The translations under genes and the position numbers were made by a program. Below the pieces are notes generated by a model. It ran no database searches, was not told where the DNA came from, and worked only from the letters and a program-made list of their open reading frames with translations. This document shows positions 24,701-43,099 of a stretch of 64,000 bases of DNA, in pieces. The DNA is from Beroe forskalii (lineage: Eukaryota > Ctenophora > Nuda > Beroida > Beroidae): the NCBI GenBank assembly GCA_011033025.1, contig WFMF01000336.1:9105-73104 (forward strand), read 5' to 3'. Numbering within the stretch: the stretch's first letter is position 1; the number at the start of each line of letters is the position of its first letter.

Positions 24701-27697
24701 GATTATTTTAGTCTAAAGATCTATTCTATTTCTAGATTATTATAGCTCAGTGTCACAACCAGCAGCACCAGGCTGAGTGAGTGTAAACTTCACCTCAGAT
24801 ATAGTACTGCCCTTGCTCTCAGTCTCTCAATGTGTCTTGTGAGTGTCTTTTTAATGTGATTTACTCTTAAGTCTAGGGAGGATGGTAGCACACTCAGGTA
24901 GCACACTCAGAGAGATTGGAGGAGCTGCTGCAGCCCTCGAGGTGTGAGTGAGTGTGCCCTCTTATTTGTGTGTGTGTGTGTGTGGGTGTTTGTGTGTGCT
25001 CTCTAATTTGTGTGTTTGTGTGTGCTCTCTAATTTGTGTGGGTGCATGAGGGTTCGATCAGGTTACATTCTCTCATATTAATCAGACTTCCGAAGTGATA
25101 CATGTCTTCAATCAACTACTAAAAAGAATATAAAACGCATGGCAAAAACACCAAAATTGAACCATCAATGTCTTATTCATTTAAGATAACTAACGAAATA
25201 ATTTTATGCCAGAAACTAAAAACAAACCGAGTTCAGTTTTATCATATTTTCGTTTGCGTTGAAAGTGCAGCTCGCTTATCAGCATCTTTTGCGATAAGTT
25301 TACTCATTACTGTATGTGCTATATAATACACGAGCTGCATGAGTATGACAAACAAACCGGAACTCCAACCTTAGCGACCTATACAGAGTAGAAGATGACA
25401 TGGGCTCTGTTGTTAAATCTGTTATGGAACTTGGAGGCTGTGACTCTATGTCTGATTTGGACGAAGTTTACTGAAGCATGCTCCTTTAAGGGCGCAATTG
25501 TCCACGTTGTCAGTGAGCTTATCAGGGTGATTGACAGGAGTAGCAAGTTACTGAAATCAGCCGCATGCACAATAAACGCTCTTCAATGTGATCAGATTGC
25601 CAGTCAGAAGAGGATGATGCAGACACAAGAAGAAAGAAGAGAGGAGAATTTTGATAATGTGATAGCAGGTAGAGCGACCTTGAAAAGCTACAGCGATGTC
25701 GTGAAGAAAGGGTTGCCAACAAACAGCAGCAGCACACAGCAGAAACAGAAGGATTCAGTTTATTCAGCAGCGAAAGAAGAAAGGGACAGATGTGTGGTTG
25801 TTTTTGGACTGCCAGAAGAAGATGGAGATGAATATGTTATCAATAACGTTGGTACTCTGCTCAATGGCTGTTTCACCACGGAGTATCGATAGGAAGAGTT
25901 ATTCGTGTCACAGGATAGAAAGAGGAGATCAGACGTCGCCAGGCCAGTGCGAGTCTGTTTCCAGTGACCGGGTGTCTGCCAACACAGTCCTGTGCAGTAA
26001 AGGTAATCTGAAGACATCGGAGAGGTTCAAGAAAGTTTTCATCAGTCCAGACAGAACACCAGCTGAGCGCGAGGAGAGGAGGAAGCTGGTTTTGGCATTG
26101 AAGGACAAGATCAACACAGAGCCTCACATGTTTCACTATTTGAAAGATGGAAAAGTTTGCAGTAGGGAACATTTACCACGTCTCAAGGCTCATGGACAGC
26201 TTGACGACTCTCAAAGTGACGTAAGCCTGAGTACGTGCCTACATCATGAGGACCTGTCCCTGTTAGTTGAGCTTCAGCAAACCTTTGATAACTTTTTGAA
26301 CGATCTATTGATCTACGTTTAAAGAAGTGTAGCTAGAGGTCAGAGGAAACTGTGACTATGTTAGGTTTTATTATGATAAGACTGTAACTTTATGATCCCC
26401 ACGGCCCAAAGTGCCCACACGGAGGATCGGGATAGTACTTGACATTGTTAAGTGATATTTTACTGATCGCATTGACATTGTAAAAAAACAAAAAAAAACA
26501 AACCGAGTAACTTTCAACTTGACAACGCTGAGTAATAGTAGTCTGGTATATCAGTAATAAATCCCTATACATTACACTCGAGGACTGATGTATAATGTGA
26601 CATGTATACTGCGATTATTATAGTACATCGTACACAGTTCGCTAATACAAGAGACGACTTACAGTATGAAGCTTACAGCAACCATGATTGATTAACATTA
26701 TGAATGCATTTGTACAATGTACATTAATTGTAACACTAGAAGAAGAAATATGAAACCGAGATTCCTTCTCGATCATTTGTCAAAGTCAATCAAATCATTC
26801 AGCGAGACATATTATAGTCTATTAGAACTAGAGAAAGAGTACGCACACAACCAATCCATCATGAGCAAACATCAAATTAACCGAGTAAACCGAAAAAAGG
26901 AATATTTATTCAGCATAAAATTCAATGGTTCTAGCTCGCAAATTCAACAATAGTCTGAGATACGTAGCACTCAATTAACACATGCTTTTGACAGACAAAT
27001 AATGCCTACAGAATACTCCGTACTTCCATGGCTGCATGATGGTTGATCCAGCTGTCTTCTTGAATGTGTTCCCCAAAAGTGCAATGCACAAACATAACAA
27101 TTTATAAGCATAAACTACACACAAAATACAGTGAACGGAGGCCACTCAATACACGGTACAATACATGAATGTATACAATGTACAGTTAAATTGTACATAC
27201 AATTAATTTACAACATACACTATATGTTTTTTTGGGTTTGACTGCATTTGCAGCGCGCAACTCCTAAGTGTAATTGCTTACCCGTAGTCGTGAAGGTAGA
27301 AGTCATCCTCCAGTTCAATATTCTTCCATATTAGATGTTGCTGAGCGATAGGGATACCTGGAAAAGAGAAATTACAAAACCTTCAAATTATCATGGGTCT
27401 TTGGAGAATCAAATTCGATCTAGGCGGGTCTGTAGACTACTAAAATTAAAAGCTGATCTAAATCCTAATCTGATGAATCAATCTCGAGCGCGCTTCTACT
27501 TCAGAAAGAAGCTCAGTAATTTGGATAATGAATACAAAGCTCAGCAATAAATTTAAGCTGTTTCAAATAAAGTTTAAGTTAAAAAAGCACGAACCCTCTA
27601 GGCGTTGTATCTTCTGTTTGACGCTGATGACAGTCTCGAAGGGGCTGACTCTCAGTTCAAAGGAAGTTCCAGTTAGTGTTTCAATAGATATTTCCAT
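14781..27697 (-). CDS. ZFAND4: ZFAND4-like protein (ubiquitin-like plus AN1 zinc finger)
   Basis: Exons found, in transcript order: 27697-27595, 27357-27282, 17169-17092, 16838-16703, 16020-15869 and 15708-14781. The first two encode a ubiquitin-like domain start (MEISIETLTGTSFELRVSPF, then IPIAQQHLIWKNIELEDD and HDY). The third encodes DGDQLNFFRVIDRGDGTLTP, the fourth MYNLYDEDEDSS, and the last ends with an AN1 zinc finger and NPVVTAPKLPKI. The order and motifs match vertebrate ZFAND4 (ANUBL1). The ubiquitin-like C-terminus (the ...LAMRGG part) and the following ~40 residues were not located between 17.2 and 27.2 kb, so the model is incomplete. Introns carry a 45-bp minisatellite and a dead retrotransposon. 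Family role: AN1 fingers bind ubiquitin/proteasome partners; the exact function here is inferred. Confidence 0.88.
15869..16020 (-). CDS. ZFAND4: ZFAND4 proline-rich exon
   Basis: Acceptor tttcacaag, donor gtcagt. It encodes VTTKSRHDMKPSPPPRPPMG and then LPPHRTPRPP, LASVSSGMVR. The PxPPxxPRP stretch corresponds to the proline-rich segment after the KAKM...SKK motif in vertebrate ZFAND4. Confidence 0.8.
16703..16838 (-). CDS. ZFAND4: ZFAND4 acidic and basic exon
   Basis: Acceptor attccccag, donor gtgatt. It encodes GNSMYNLYDEDEDSSMEERS and LKAKMRVLNASKK. This parallels GGSMYN...DEDEE and LKAKMKNMNLSKK of vertebrate ZFAND4, which fixes the identity of the gene. 136 nt, in phase with its neighbours. 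Confidence 0.85.
17092..17169 (-). CDS. ZFAND4: ZFAND4 exon with DQLNFF motif
   Basis: Acceptor ccattttcag, donor gtgagt. It encodes DGDQLNFFRVIDRGDGTLTP and LSESL, the conserved central segment of ZFAND4 (GDQLNFFPAVDRGDGTLTPL in vertebrates). 78 nt; joins directly to the MYNLYDEDED exon, so a segment present in vertebrates between them is missing here. Confidence 0.85.
17170..18805. other. ZFAND4 intron, unique part
   Basis: AT-rich; the missing ZFAND4 exon(s) were looked for here and not found. ctatgtatagtg-like motifs at 18508-18545 recall the palindromic ends of the element at 9057-10008. Confidence 0.4.
18806..19853. repeat. 45-bp minisatellite, about 23 near-identical units
   Basis: Strict 45-bp period (gttgtcactg at 18806, 18851 and onward). 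Each unit contains gtcactggtaactaaccgg and agacagtgacttgag. Units are nearly identical; the exceptions are a shortened unit near 19261 and a changed one near 19690. gtcactg and cagtgac within a unit are inverted, so a small hairpin is possible. Forty-five is a multiple of three, so open frames (VTSDNTQVTVLLFRL repeated) result; not a real protein. There is no spacer variation, so it is not a CRISPR array. Confidence 0.95.
19854..25394. other. ZFAND4 intron, no gene recognised
   Basis: Mostly unique AT-rich DNA. Microsatellites: a GTT run near 20535-20556, CA runs near 21897-21915, GT runs near 24965-25010. ORFs such as 21835-22056 and 23000-23263 have no family features. Two partly repeated blocks occur at about 21660-21800 (caatacagtcacatcatc). 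Confidence 0.45.
25395..26322 (+). pseudogene. non-LTR retrotransposon ORF1-like remnant, frameshifted
   Basis: Two overlapping frames form one protein-like region. The first (to 25892) carries a charged, coiled-coil-like stretch (QTQEERREENFDNVIAG) then ERDRCVVVFGLPEEDGDE. The second (from about 25880) carries FKKVFISPDRTPAEREERRK, LVLALKDKINTE and YLKDGKVCSRE. The order R-x-V-V-V-x-GLPE, then VFI-PD-TP-ER...R, then an xGK-V end, is typical of ORF1-type proteins of CR1/L2-like retrotransposons. The frame change near 25880-25900 and the lack of a following reverse transcriptase make it a dead fragment. It lies antisense in a ZFAND4 intron. Confidence 0.55.
26323..27281. other. ZFAND4 intron, AT-rich
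   Basis: No exon or repeat recognised. The ORF at 26717-26953 is Lys/Asn/Ser-rich with no family features. Confidence 0.4.
27282..27357 (-). CDS. ZFAND4: ZFAND4 ubiquitin-like domain, second exon
   Basis: Acceptor ctcttttccag, donor gtaagc. It encodes IPIAQQHLIWKNIELEDDFY and LHDY, matching the IP..QQHLIWN..ELE.DY..NDY core of the ZFAND4 ubiquitin-like domain (the region around ubiquitin residues 36-59). Confidence 0.88.
27595..27697 (-). CDS. ZFAND4: ZFAND4 ubiquitin-like domain, first exon
   Basis: MEISIETLTGTSFELRVSPF then ETVISVKQKIQRLEG: the first two strands and helix of the ubiquitin-like domain, corresponding to MELFIETLTGTCFELRVSPF of vertebrate ZFAND4. An in-frame TAA lies 7 codons upstream, so either this Met is the start or an unseen upstream exon joins just before it. 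Donor G|gttcgt is weak at positions 3-6. Confidence 0.88.
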
Positions 27698-27719
27698 ACA
27701 AAGAGCGATGTGCCGTTAG

Positions 27720-27920
27720 AGCCGGGGTGAGCCTGCGGGTTGTTTCTGTACTGGTATTAGTTTACATGTGTTAGCTTACATTAGTTAGCTTACATGAGTT
27801 AGCTTACATTAGTTAGCTTACATGAGTTAGTGTTAGGGGAGCCTGCGGGTTGTTTCTGTATATGAGTTAGCTTACATGAGTTAGTGTTAGGGGAGCCTGC
27901 GGGTTGTTTCTGTTCTGGTA
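27720..27920. repeat. short local repeats upstream of ZFAND4
   Basis: gagcctgcgggttgtttctg occurs three times (about 27729, 27840, 27892) separated by runs of ttagcttacatgagttagc-type 12- and 24-bp units. It sits just upstream of the ZFAND4 first exon. Confidence 0.8.
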
Positions 27921-28518
27921 TTAGAATTTCGAAATCGTCTGATTTCCAGACTTGTAGAGTCCGAGGCAATAATCTCCCAACTCCGAGTGAATTTTAATTA
28001 TAACTTATGAAACATTTGAATTTTGAAACTGAAGCTAAACGCTCCTCAGTTACTTAACCTAGTTTATTATGTCATATCTCGTGATAAATGTAAATATCTT
28101 AGAGCATTACCGATAGGTCAGAACATAAAAGTTACCTGTGGCTTTATAAAGAATAAAAGTTAAGTGTTCCAAAGTGAGATCCATCCAAAACCAGTACAGA
28201 CAAACTGATCATGACGGATTACATAGCGGATATCCACCTAGTTCAGACATAAAATCTCAAATTTGATTGGCAATTATTAGAGACTATTTAAACAGTGTTT
28301 AATAAACACGGTGATCATAATAAGTTGAGGAAATGTGAATTATAATAAGCTCAGACGATAGTAAACATATCTATTATCTATTGAAGTGCATGGTCTGAAC
28401 TTCTCGAGTCAAGACCCTTCAATTTTAAATAAACTTCAAAATGATTCATTGAATCAATCATACTTATTGGCTTGCAAGTCACAGACACCTTAAATTGCAC
28501 AATTATGGAAAATTACTG
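27921..28518. other. intergenic
   Basis: AT-rich; nothing recognised before the transposon at 28519. Confidence 0.4.
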
Positions 28519-29385
28519 CCCAGTGACAGAACACTGCTGATCTGCCACGCTCAGCGTGGCGACAAGTCGGCCTTCTCCAGACGTGAGTTTGGCAAAGAAT
28601 TAACGATAATCATAATCACTATATGATAGCTTGGACGCAAAAGGGCGATTCAACATTCAATAACGTAGGCAGGCTCGGAATCGATATTGGTCAGAAAATG
28701 TCGTTATAGCTCCCGCATTGATTTGAGAATGAAATTTCAGATCACAATTAGAATAATCGTCAAAATATCATAGTCCATCGCAACGAAAGTTTTGCAGCTA
28801 TCAGATACGTCTTCACATCAGTGTTTTGCCACTTTAGAGCGGAGACGTGATTTGAAAATCACGTCTCCGCGCTGAGCGTGACAAATGCTGATCTGAGCGT
28901 GCAGACGTGATCTGAAATCACGTCTCCGCTCTGAAAGTGGAAAACATCTGAGTGAAGACATTCTGATAGCTGCAAAACTTTTCGTTGCGACGACATTTTT
29001 GACGGTATTTTGATGTCATAAGTTCAACTTCCTTTGCTTAATTACACTCATTTTTCAAACACAAGGAAAATGTTTATAAGTGCATTTTAAATTAATATTT
29101 TACTATGGTAAGTTGTAACTAAGTATTTTTGTAATAATTGTCTGATATCTGATCAGCAAGGCAGTAACCTCGGTTTTTGATTAACTTCATACCCAGCGCA
29201 CAGAAATGTGTAATCGCCATAAAACATCAATGAACGAAACACACCGCTAAGTAGATTCATGCTGTGAGACGATACAAAATTGTTAAGGTATAATTTCGGG
29301 AAAAACTATGCCGGTGATGGAAGACGTGATTTGGTACTCCTGAAATTTGGGATCGGCGAGGTGCTGACTGTGTTCTGTCACTGGG
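28519..29385. mobile_element. hAT-like non-autonomous transposon with internal palindromes
   Basis: TIR cccagtgacagaacac at both ends, flanked by the 8-bp duplication aattactg (28511-28518 and 29386-29393). Inside, a long imperfect palindrome spans about 28755-29020, with arms sharing gcaacgaaa, ttttgcagctatcagat and agcggagacgtgattt. A small hairpin gccacgctcagcgtggc lies near 28537. No transposase is seen. The TIR is shared with the element at 61103-63214. Confidence 0.88.
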
Positions 29386-29393
29386 AATTACTG

Positions 29394-32300
29394 AAGCAGT
29401 AAACATTTCCAACACAATCAAATACCCCCCCTCGCACCAATACGAATCACCCAATGGAACCTTCTATTCCTTTCATCGGCCATACTACGGCTGTTCGAAT
29501 AGAAGTAAAACCTTCCAAATAGAAAAAGAACACACAATCCCCCGCTTGGAGAAAGCTGAACGAACACCTCCTCAGAGCAGCAGGAGAGAAAAGAAGAGAG
29601 CGATATGCGCACACCTGGCTCATGGTGACATGCATCGCACGATGTATCACAACAACATATCACGCGACTACTCCGCAGAGTTTAACTACCACCTCGTCTT
29701 CCGTGTAAGCCATTAGAATGCAGGATAATAAGCGTGTAACATGGTCGAAACACCGACATGGAACCATTTAATAAACTGCATGATCACACCACGAGCTGAT
29801 GAAACGCACGGAATATCTCGAGATATTATATCCTTTAAAAATGTATCGTATCTACTTTCTGATCTCAAGCTGGAATTTAAGATATAATCATCGATACGAA
29901 TTAATGGGTGGTTTATGAAAATTAAGTGGAGATTTTAATAATCAGATTGGAGTAAAATGAGGACAAGGCACATGCGAGCCACTTTCTTCGGTAACTATAC
30001 CCTCCAAGGCTGAGACTCAACCATTGGAGCGCTGCATAATTACATGACGATACGTCCCTTTGGCATCATCTTAATCTTGAACGTGACCAGTCATGCTTTG
30101 ACCTTTTCTAGAAGACAAGCAAGATATCTGCATCCCAGTCAGTTGAATATATTATTATCAAGTTAACATCAAATTATTATCAAGTAAAAACAAATTGATA
30201 TATCAATAAATATCCTATTGTGGATGCGAGATCGTTTTAAAATAGAATCAAATTATTATCGCGTAATACTGTGTTTTGATGTCAATTTAAACGTCGGTTC
30301 TTTTTAACAGTCGAAGTGAATGTGACTCATTCTAACAAGTAAAACAAAGCTTTGATTAGCGGCACATCACAAAGGTCTGATACCGGCTGAATTACGCATA
30401 CCAGGCGCATAGCAGCGAATTAATGGTCACTGTTCACTGTATTATTTTAGGAAACATTCCTTTTGCCCTGGTAATGTATTTCACAATACGAGTGTCATTT
30501 CGGCTGTAACTAGTTCCGGAAACGAGGGAAATGATAAGGATCACTGAAATCCCGCTATACTAGAAAATTCACGCTTTTCAAGCTATACCATTGGTTCGAT
30601 TACTCTCGGATCATATTTCATTGGGAGTTAAATGAATTATAAAATTAGCCTTCTCAGTAGACGGCAGTTGCACTGTACAGGTATCAACAACATATTCATT
30701 AAATTGGAAGCAATTAATGGCGGCCTACACACAAGCATTACTATTTCGCTCATGCCAAAAGGCAAAGCAGCTTCAAGTGCACAAATTTTACCTTGAGCAA
30801 TGTCAAGTATTTAGTCCATCTATGAACTATTACTTGTGAAGAATTTAGAAGTTTTAACGCTTGAAAGACAAATTTGTAATGAATAAGAGATAGGTTGAAG
30901 GTAGTGCAACAGAAGTGCGAACAAAGGCCGAAGGTTCGCAAATACAGAACATTTAGCTGGTACTGGCACAGCTCAGGTTGATCTGTTGATATCTGTTAGA
31001 AAACATACCATGCGTTATTGAGTACATAAAGATACATGAAGTATGTCTGAGATAGGATTCATATGATCATAGGATAGCCTAATATAAAATATGCTACATC
31101 GTAACATGTATGTTTACTTCATCTTAGAAGACTATTTCGCTGCCACATTGAATTTCAATCATTACTGGGTTTGTGCTTTGTCTAATCAATTCAAAAACCA
31201 ATTTAATTAGATCAAAAACGTCATAACTTGCTGGTAAAAGCTGAGTCTAAATTGCGAAAATTTGAAGATAGTATCACAGTTTGACAACAGTTCGCAATAA
31301 GACCGATTTAAGACTGATGATATTCTGAATAAATACGGATCACACTTGTAGCTGTAACGTGCAGCAAACAACAGCATAAAACAATGTTAAGGCTATGTCA
31401 AGAGAGGCCATTAACGAGCTCGAAAACTATAATGGCTCCAAAACTTTGATGGTGTAGTTGCTGAAGGTTCACCCCAAGGCTGTCCATGAACAGGTCCAGT
31501 CTGTTTTAATTTGATATGGCAGAAAGCGATGGTATGCAACTAGCTTCTACTGAAAGGTGAAAACAATTTCAGTCCCCTTAGAATGAAACTTTCAGAGATG
31601 TAGGACAGATAACCAATCAAAAGAAAGAAATCTGAAAATCAAAATTTCTACCTGAAGCACTTTCTGTATTAAAGAACGAGAGCGGACATTGAAACACCAC
31701 AACGAAGGCCCAATCCCAGTCCTTTCAAATGAAAAACATATTTATAGTCGATTCAAAACGCGTGACTCATCACAAGATAGCTCAGGCGATACATCACAGC
31801 CGGAAATTAGCATGACAAGAATCATATCGTTAAGAACAAAATTTGGCAGCAGTTTTCTAATCATCTATCACACGATTTACATGCAAAAAAAACAGAACAG
31901 TAAATAATAAGTTCACAGAAAGTGTCGCCAATAACGATGGCACACATTCATCTCGGTAGAAGTTCTATAGGTCATGTGGGTAATATCCAAGCAACCCCTC
32001 CGCAATGTTAGCGCAACTGCAGTTTTCAATCGCAAAGATCCGCAGGCGCGCGCGCGTAGGCATCTGGTTAGATGAAGCATTTTCATTCTTGATTACTTCA
32101 TTGCAAATGAAAATTTAAATGAAAACAAACATATAAACTTAGATTAAACATGCCCAGAAGTACATGTTTTCATTGTATGTATGCAGAGATCAGAGTAAAA
32201 GATTAATTTGTTGATGGCAACACTTGATTGGCAACACTTGATTTTGACGGCGACATCCGCGCGCATTATTTGACAAATTTCAAACAATCGCAAACATATT

Positions 32301-32540
32301 GATTATTGAAAATGAAAATGATAGTATTAAACAATGCAAAGTTTAAGCACACTGGAGGATTAAATTTTGGCTTTAAATATTTTGGTTTGAAGGATCGGAG
32401 TTTTTAGTATGTTGCTTGGAAGCGATGCAAAATACATCACCAACGAAATACGCGAAGTAATAAAGCCGCGCACTAGCGCATGAATTTCTTCTCCGCTATA
32501 CTAAAATTGCTAGCATATACCTTGCAACAAATTTTTTGCT
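29394..32540. other. intergenic between ZFAND4 and polyubiquitin
   Basis: Unique AT-rich DNA without recognisable genes. The two overlapping minus ORFs at 29418-29663 have no family features. caggcgcgcgcgcgta near 32043 is a CG-rich spot. Confidence 0.4.
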
Positions 32541-32544
32541 ATAC

Positions 32545-32593
32545 CACGTGACGTTTTTGACCAATCACGTCACGCATCTTATCCCCATAAATA
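32545..32593 (+). promoter_or_regulatory. probable polyubiquitin core promoter
   Basis: Within 140 nt of the ubiquitin ATG lie an E-box CACGTG (32545-32550) running into gacgt, a CCAAT box in the next 15 nt (32561-32565) followed by cacgtcac, and a TATA-like cataaata (32586-32593). Order and spacing suit a strong housekeeping promoter. A pyrimidine-rich stretch ending in cag (32661-32663) lies 16 nt before the ATG and may be a cis- or trans-splice acceptor. Confidence 0.5.
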
Positions 32594-32670
32594 ACCTACG
32601 CATCCGTCTGCGTTGATTTTCATCATTTTGAATTGTACACATTTATCGTTTCTTGTTGTTCAGCTCATAA

Positions 32671-40061
<7,391 letters not shown>

Positions 40062-40557
40062 TTTTTGGAACTATTGAACTGTTGAACAGTTGATTTGTTC
40101 GTACAATCTTATCTTCAAATTGTTTGGAAAGGAAATGTATTTGAATTATTTGATTTTAATGTACTTCGATCTAACTGCAGAATAAAAAAAGTTTACTTGG
40201 TTTTGGAATTGAAAGATTTTATATTTCTCCGGAGTTTGTTAATTTCTGAAATTTTTCCTCGTTAAATACTTGTTGAAGCATTTCGAAAGGTTTAAATTTA
40301 ATTGCGATACCCATACATTCTTTTCTGAATTTCGGTCGAATTTGTAATGTTATACTTTTCTTGCGTAAGTTTAAGTATCAAGGTGTACTTTAAAACTGTG
40401 AGATGGTTATTAATTTTATAATTCATACTTGTCGTTCTCGAACGCAAAAAGAAATTATTTGTGCGCAATTTTTGTCTATCACTTGTTTATAAAACAATCG
40501 TTTTCTGGTGAGATAGCCGTAGTGTCTGGGTCTTGAATTTGGAGTCGTCACGGTGTA
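40062..40557. other. polyubiquitin 3' UTR and flank
   Basis: A polyadenylation signal AATAAA lies at 40181-40186, 120 nt after the stop codon. Beyond it AT-rich DNA with no gene. Confidence 0.6.
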
Positions 40558-40680
40558 TTACGCCGCGCTTACGTACTTTTTGCGGCGCGTCATCGCGTGC
40601 TAATGTACTCAACTAAGTATTGCATTAAGTACATTTGCACGCTATCACGCGCCGCAAAAAAGTAACCCGGCGCGGCGTAA
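40558..40680. mobile_element. small mariner-like foldback MITE
   Basis: The ends ttacgccgcgc and gcgcggcgtaa are inverted, and homology extends inward through tgcggcgcgt and gcgtgc to aatgtact. It is flanked by TA on both sides (40556-40557, 40681-40682), as expected for Tc1/mariner-type insertion. 123 bp, no coding capacity. Confidence 0.7.
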
Positions 40681-40829
40681 TATGCTGCGTCTCATGGTCC
40701 AGGCACCTATTTATACTGATCAACTTCAAAACGACTTACGGCCAGTTTGTCCAATGGGCCAGACTTTGTGTCCATTATTGGGGTTATGTCACTACCAATT
40801 GTTCCTGTCACAATTTAATTTCCCTTTTA

Positions 40830-41018
40830 GGGGCCATCCAGAAATGAGCTCATCAAAAAGCGGCCTTTTTTGAACATACATACTACCTCATCATTTTGGA
40901 AAGATACATACATACCCCAACCTCATCTCATCATTTTAAGATTTATGTTACATCACTCATTCAATATGAAAGGCTGAAGTGGCGTCACTACTGCAATTTA
41001 AATAAGATCATCTAAATT
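40830..41018. mobile_element. truncated Harbinger-type MITE
   Basis: Begins with ggggccatccagaaatgagc preceded by tta. It matches the full copy at 52738-53102 as far as gatcatctaaatt, then stops abruptly; the second TIR is missing. The following sequence belongs to a tandem array. Confidence 0.75.
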
Positions 41019-41024
41019 GCCATT

Positions 41025-41210
41025 TGTTCCATTTTCTCTGTCCCAATCGTCCAATGTCCCAGTCCGCATTCACTTTTTTGAGCCCCATATGTTCCATTTT
41101 CTCTGTCCCATTTGTCCCAGTCCGCATTCATCTTTTTGAGTCCAATTTGTTCTATTTTCTCTGTCCCAGTTGTCCCTGTCCCAATCCACTTTTTCTTGAG
41201 TTTGGGAAAA
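41025..41210. repeat. three ~60-bp units (attttctctgtccca)
   Basis: attttctctgtccca recurs at about 41030, 41094 and 41153, each followed by cagtccgcattca or cagtccc and then a gttccattttc-like start. It borders the 34-bp minisatellite. Confidence 0.75.
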
Positions 41211-41239
41211 TTGGGACACTGAACCCCCCTCCAATAGAT

Positions 41240-42690
41240 TAAGTGAATCCAATGGGCACTGATTCCAATGGAGACAGTGAGTCCAGTGAGCACTGAATCC
41301 CAATGGACACAGTGAGTCCAATGGGCACTGATTCCAATGGACACAGTGGCTCCAGTTGGCACTGATTTCAATGAACACAGTGAGTCCAGTGGGTACCGAT
41401 TCCAATGGACACAGTGAAGTGGCACCGATTCCAATGGACACAGTGAGTCCAATGGGCACTGATTCCAATGGACACAGTGGCTCCAGTGGGCACTGAATTC
41501 AATGGACACAGTGAGTCAAGTGGGCACTGATTCCAATGGACACAGTTACTCTAGTGGGCACTGATCCAATGGACATAGTGAGTCCAGTGGGCACCGATTC
41601 CAATGGACATGGACACAGTGAGTCCAGTGGGCACTGATTCCAATGGGCACAGTGAGTCCAGTGGGCACTGATTCCGATGGACATGGACACAGTGATTCCA
41701 GTGGGCACTGATTCCAATGGACACAGTGAGTCCAGTGGGCACTGATTCCAATGGACACAGTAAGTCCAGTGGGCACTGAATTCCAACGGACACAGTGAGT
41801 CCAGTGGGCACTGATTCCAATAGGCACAGTGAGTCCAGCGGGCACTGATTCCAATGGACATGGACACAGTGAGTCCATTGGGCACTAATTCTAATGGACA
41901 CAGTGAGTCCAGTGGGCACTGATTCCAATGGACACAGTGAGTCCAATAGACACAGTGATTCCAATGGGCACTGATTCCAATGGACACAGTGAGTCCAGTG
42001 GGCACTGATTCCAATGGCCATGGACACAGTGAGTGCAGTGAGCACTGATTCCAATGGACACATTGAGTCCAGTGGGCACTGATCCAATGGACATAGTGAG
42101 TCCAGTGGGCACTGATTCCAATGGACACAGTGAGTCCAGTGGGCACTGATTCCAATGGACACAGTGAGTCCAGTGGGCATTGATTCCAATGAACAGAGTG
42201 AGTCCAGTTGGCACTGATTCCAATGGCCACAGTGAATCCAGTGGGCACTGATTCCAATGGACATGGACACAGTGAGTCCAGTGGGCACTGATTCCAATGG
42301 ACACAGTGAGTCCAGTGGGCACTGATTCCAATGGACACAGTGAGTCCAGTGGGCACTGATTCCAATGGACATGGACACAGTGAGTCCAGTGGGCACTGAT
42401 TCCAATGGACACAGTGAGTCCAGTGGGCACTGATTCCAATGGACACAGTGAGTCCAGTGGGCGCTGATCCAATGGACATAGTGAATCCAGTTGGCATTGA
42501 TTCCAATGGCTACAGTGAGTCCAGTGGGCACTGATTCCAATGGACACAGTTAGTCAAGTGGGCACTGATTCCAATGGACACAGTGAGTCCATTGGGCACT
42601 GATTCCAATGGATACAGTGAGTTCAGTGGGCACTGGTTCCAATGGACACAGTGAATCCAGTGGGCACCGATTCCAATGACAGAAATTCCC
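41240..42690. repeat. 34-bp minisatellite, about 42 units
   Basis: Period 34 bp (atggacacag at 42121 and 42155). Units hold gtgagtccagtgggcactga and ttccaatggacacag. Some units carry an extra 6 bp (atggacatggacacag), giving 40 bp. Units are moderately diverged. Minus-strand ORFs of up to 335 codons with HWTHCVHWNQCPLDSLCPLE-type repeats are by-products: three frames are open at once and there is no conserved domain. Confidence 0.92.
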
Positions 42691-43099
42691 CTCCTTGAAT
42701 TCCCCGGGCTACATTGACTCTTCATTTCAGTCAGTGATATCAAATCAAAATGCACTGACATTAAAACCCAATTTTAAATGGTACGGTTTTTCATTTAAAT
42801 AATTTTCTTTGAGCTGAGACTAGACTCCGGAGTGTTAAATTTCACAAAAGATAATGCGTACAGCATCGCAAATCACGATAACCACAGGATTCATGTGATT
42901 TTGATGTATTTTAATTCTATCTTGTGACTCTCATTATTATTTCCCTGCCGCATGGCTCCCCGTCTTTTGTTGTTCTGATGAGCTCACCCCTTTTAAAACC
43001 GTGATTTTCCAATTATCACACGCCGTGTCATGTGACCTCACTGAGCAGTCATGTGAGACACGTGTCACGTGTCCAAATACAGCTGTTCAAATTTGAGGT
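42691..43099. other. SSU72 upstream flank
   Basis: AT-rich. gtcatgtgacctcac and cacgtgtcacgtg (around 43028-43072) give E-box-like CACGTG motifs just upstream of the SSU72 start, a plausible promoter region. Confidence 0.4.

Noticed and set aside
41499..42547. 335-codon minus ORF rich in Trp, His and Cys
   Set aside because: Three overlapping frames are open across the same 34-bp minisatellite; period 34 is not a multiple of 3, so the frames simply cycle through the same peptides.
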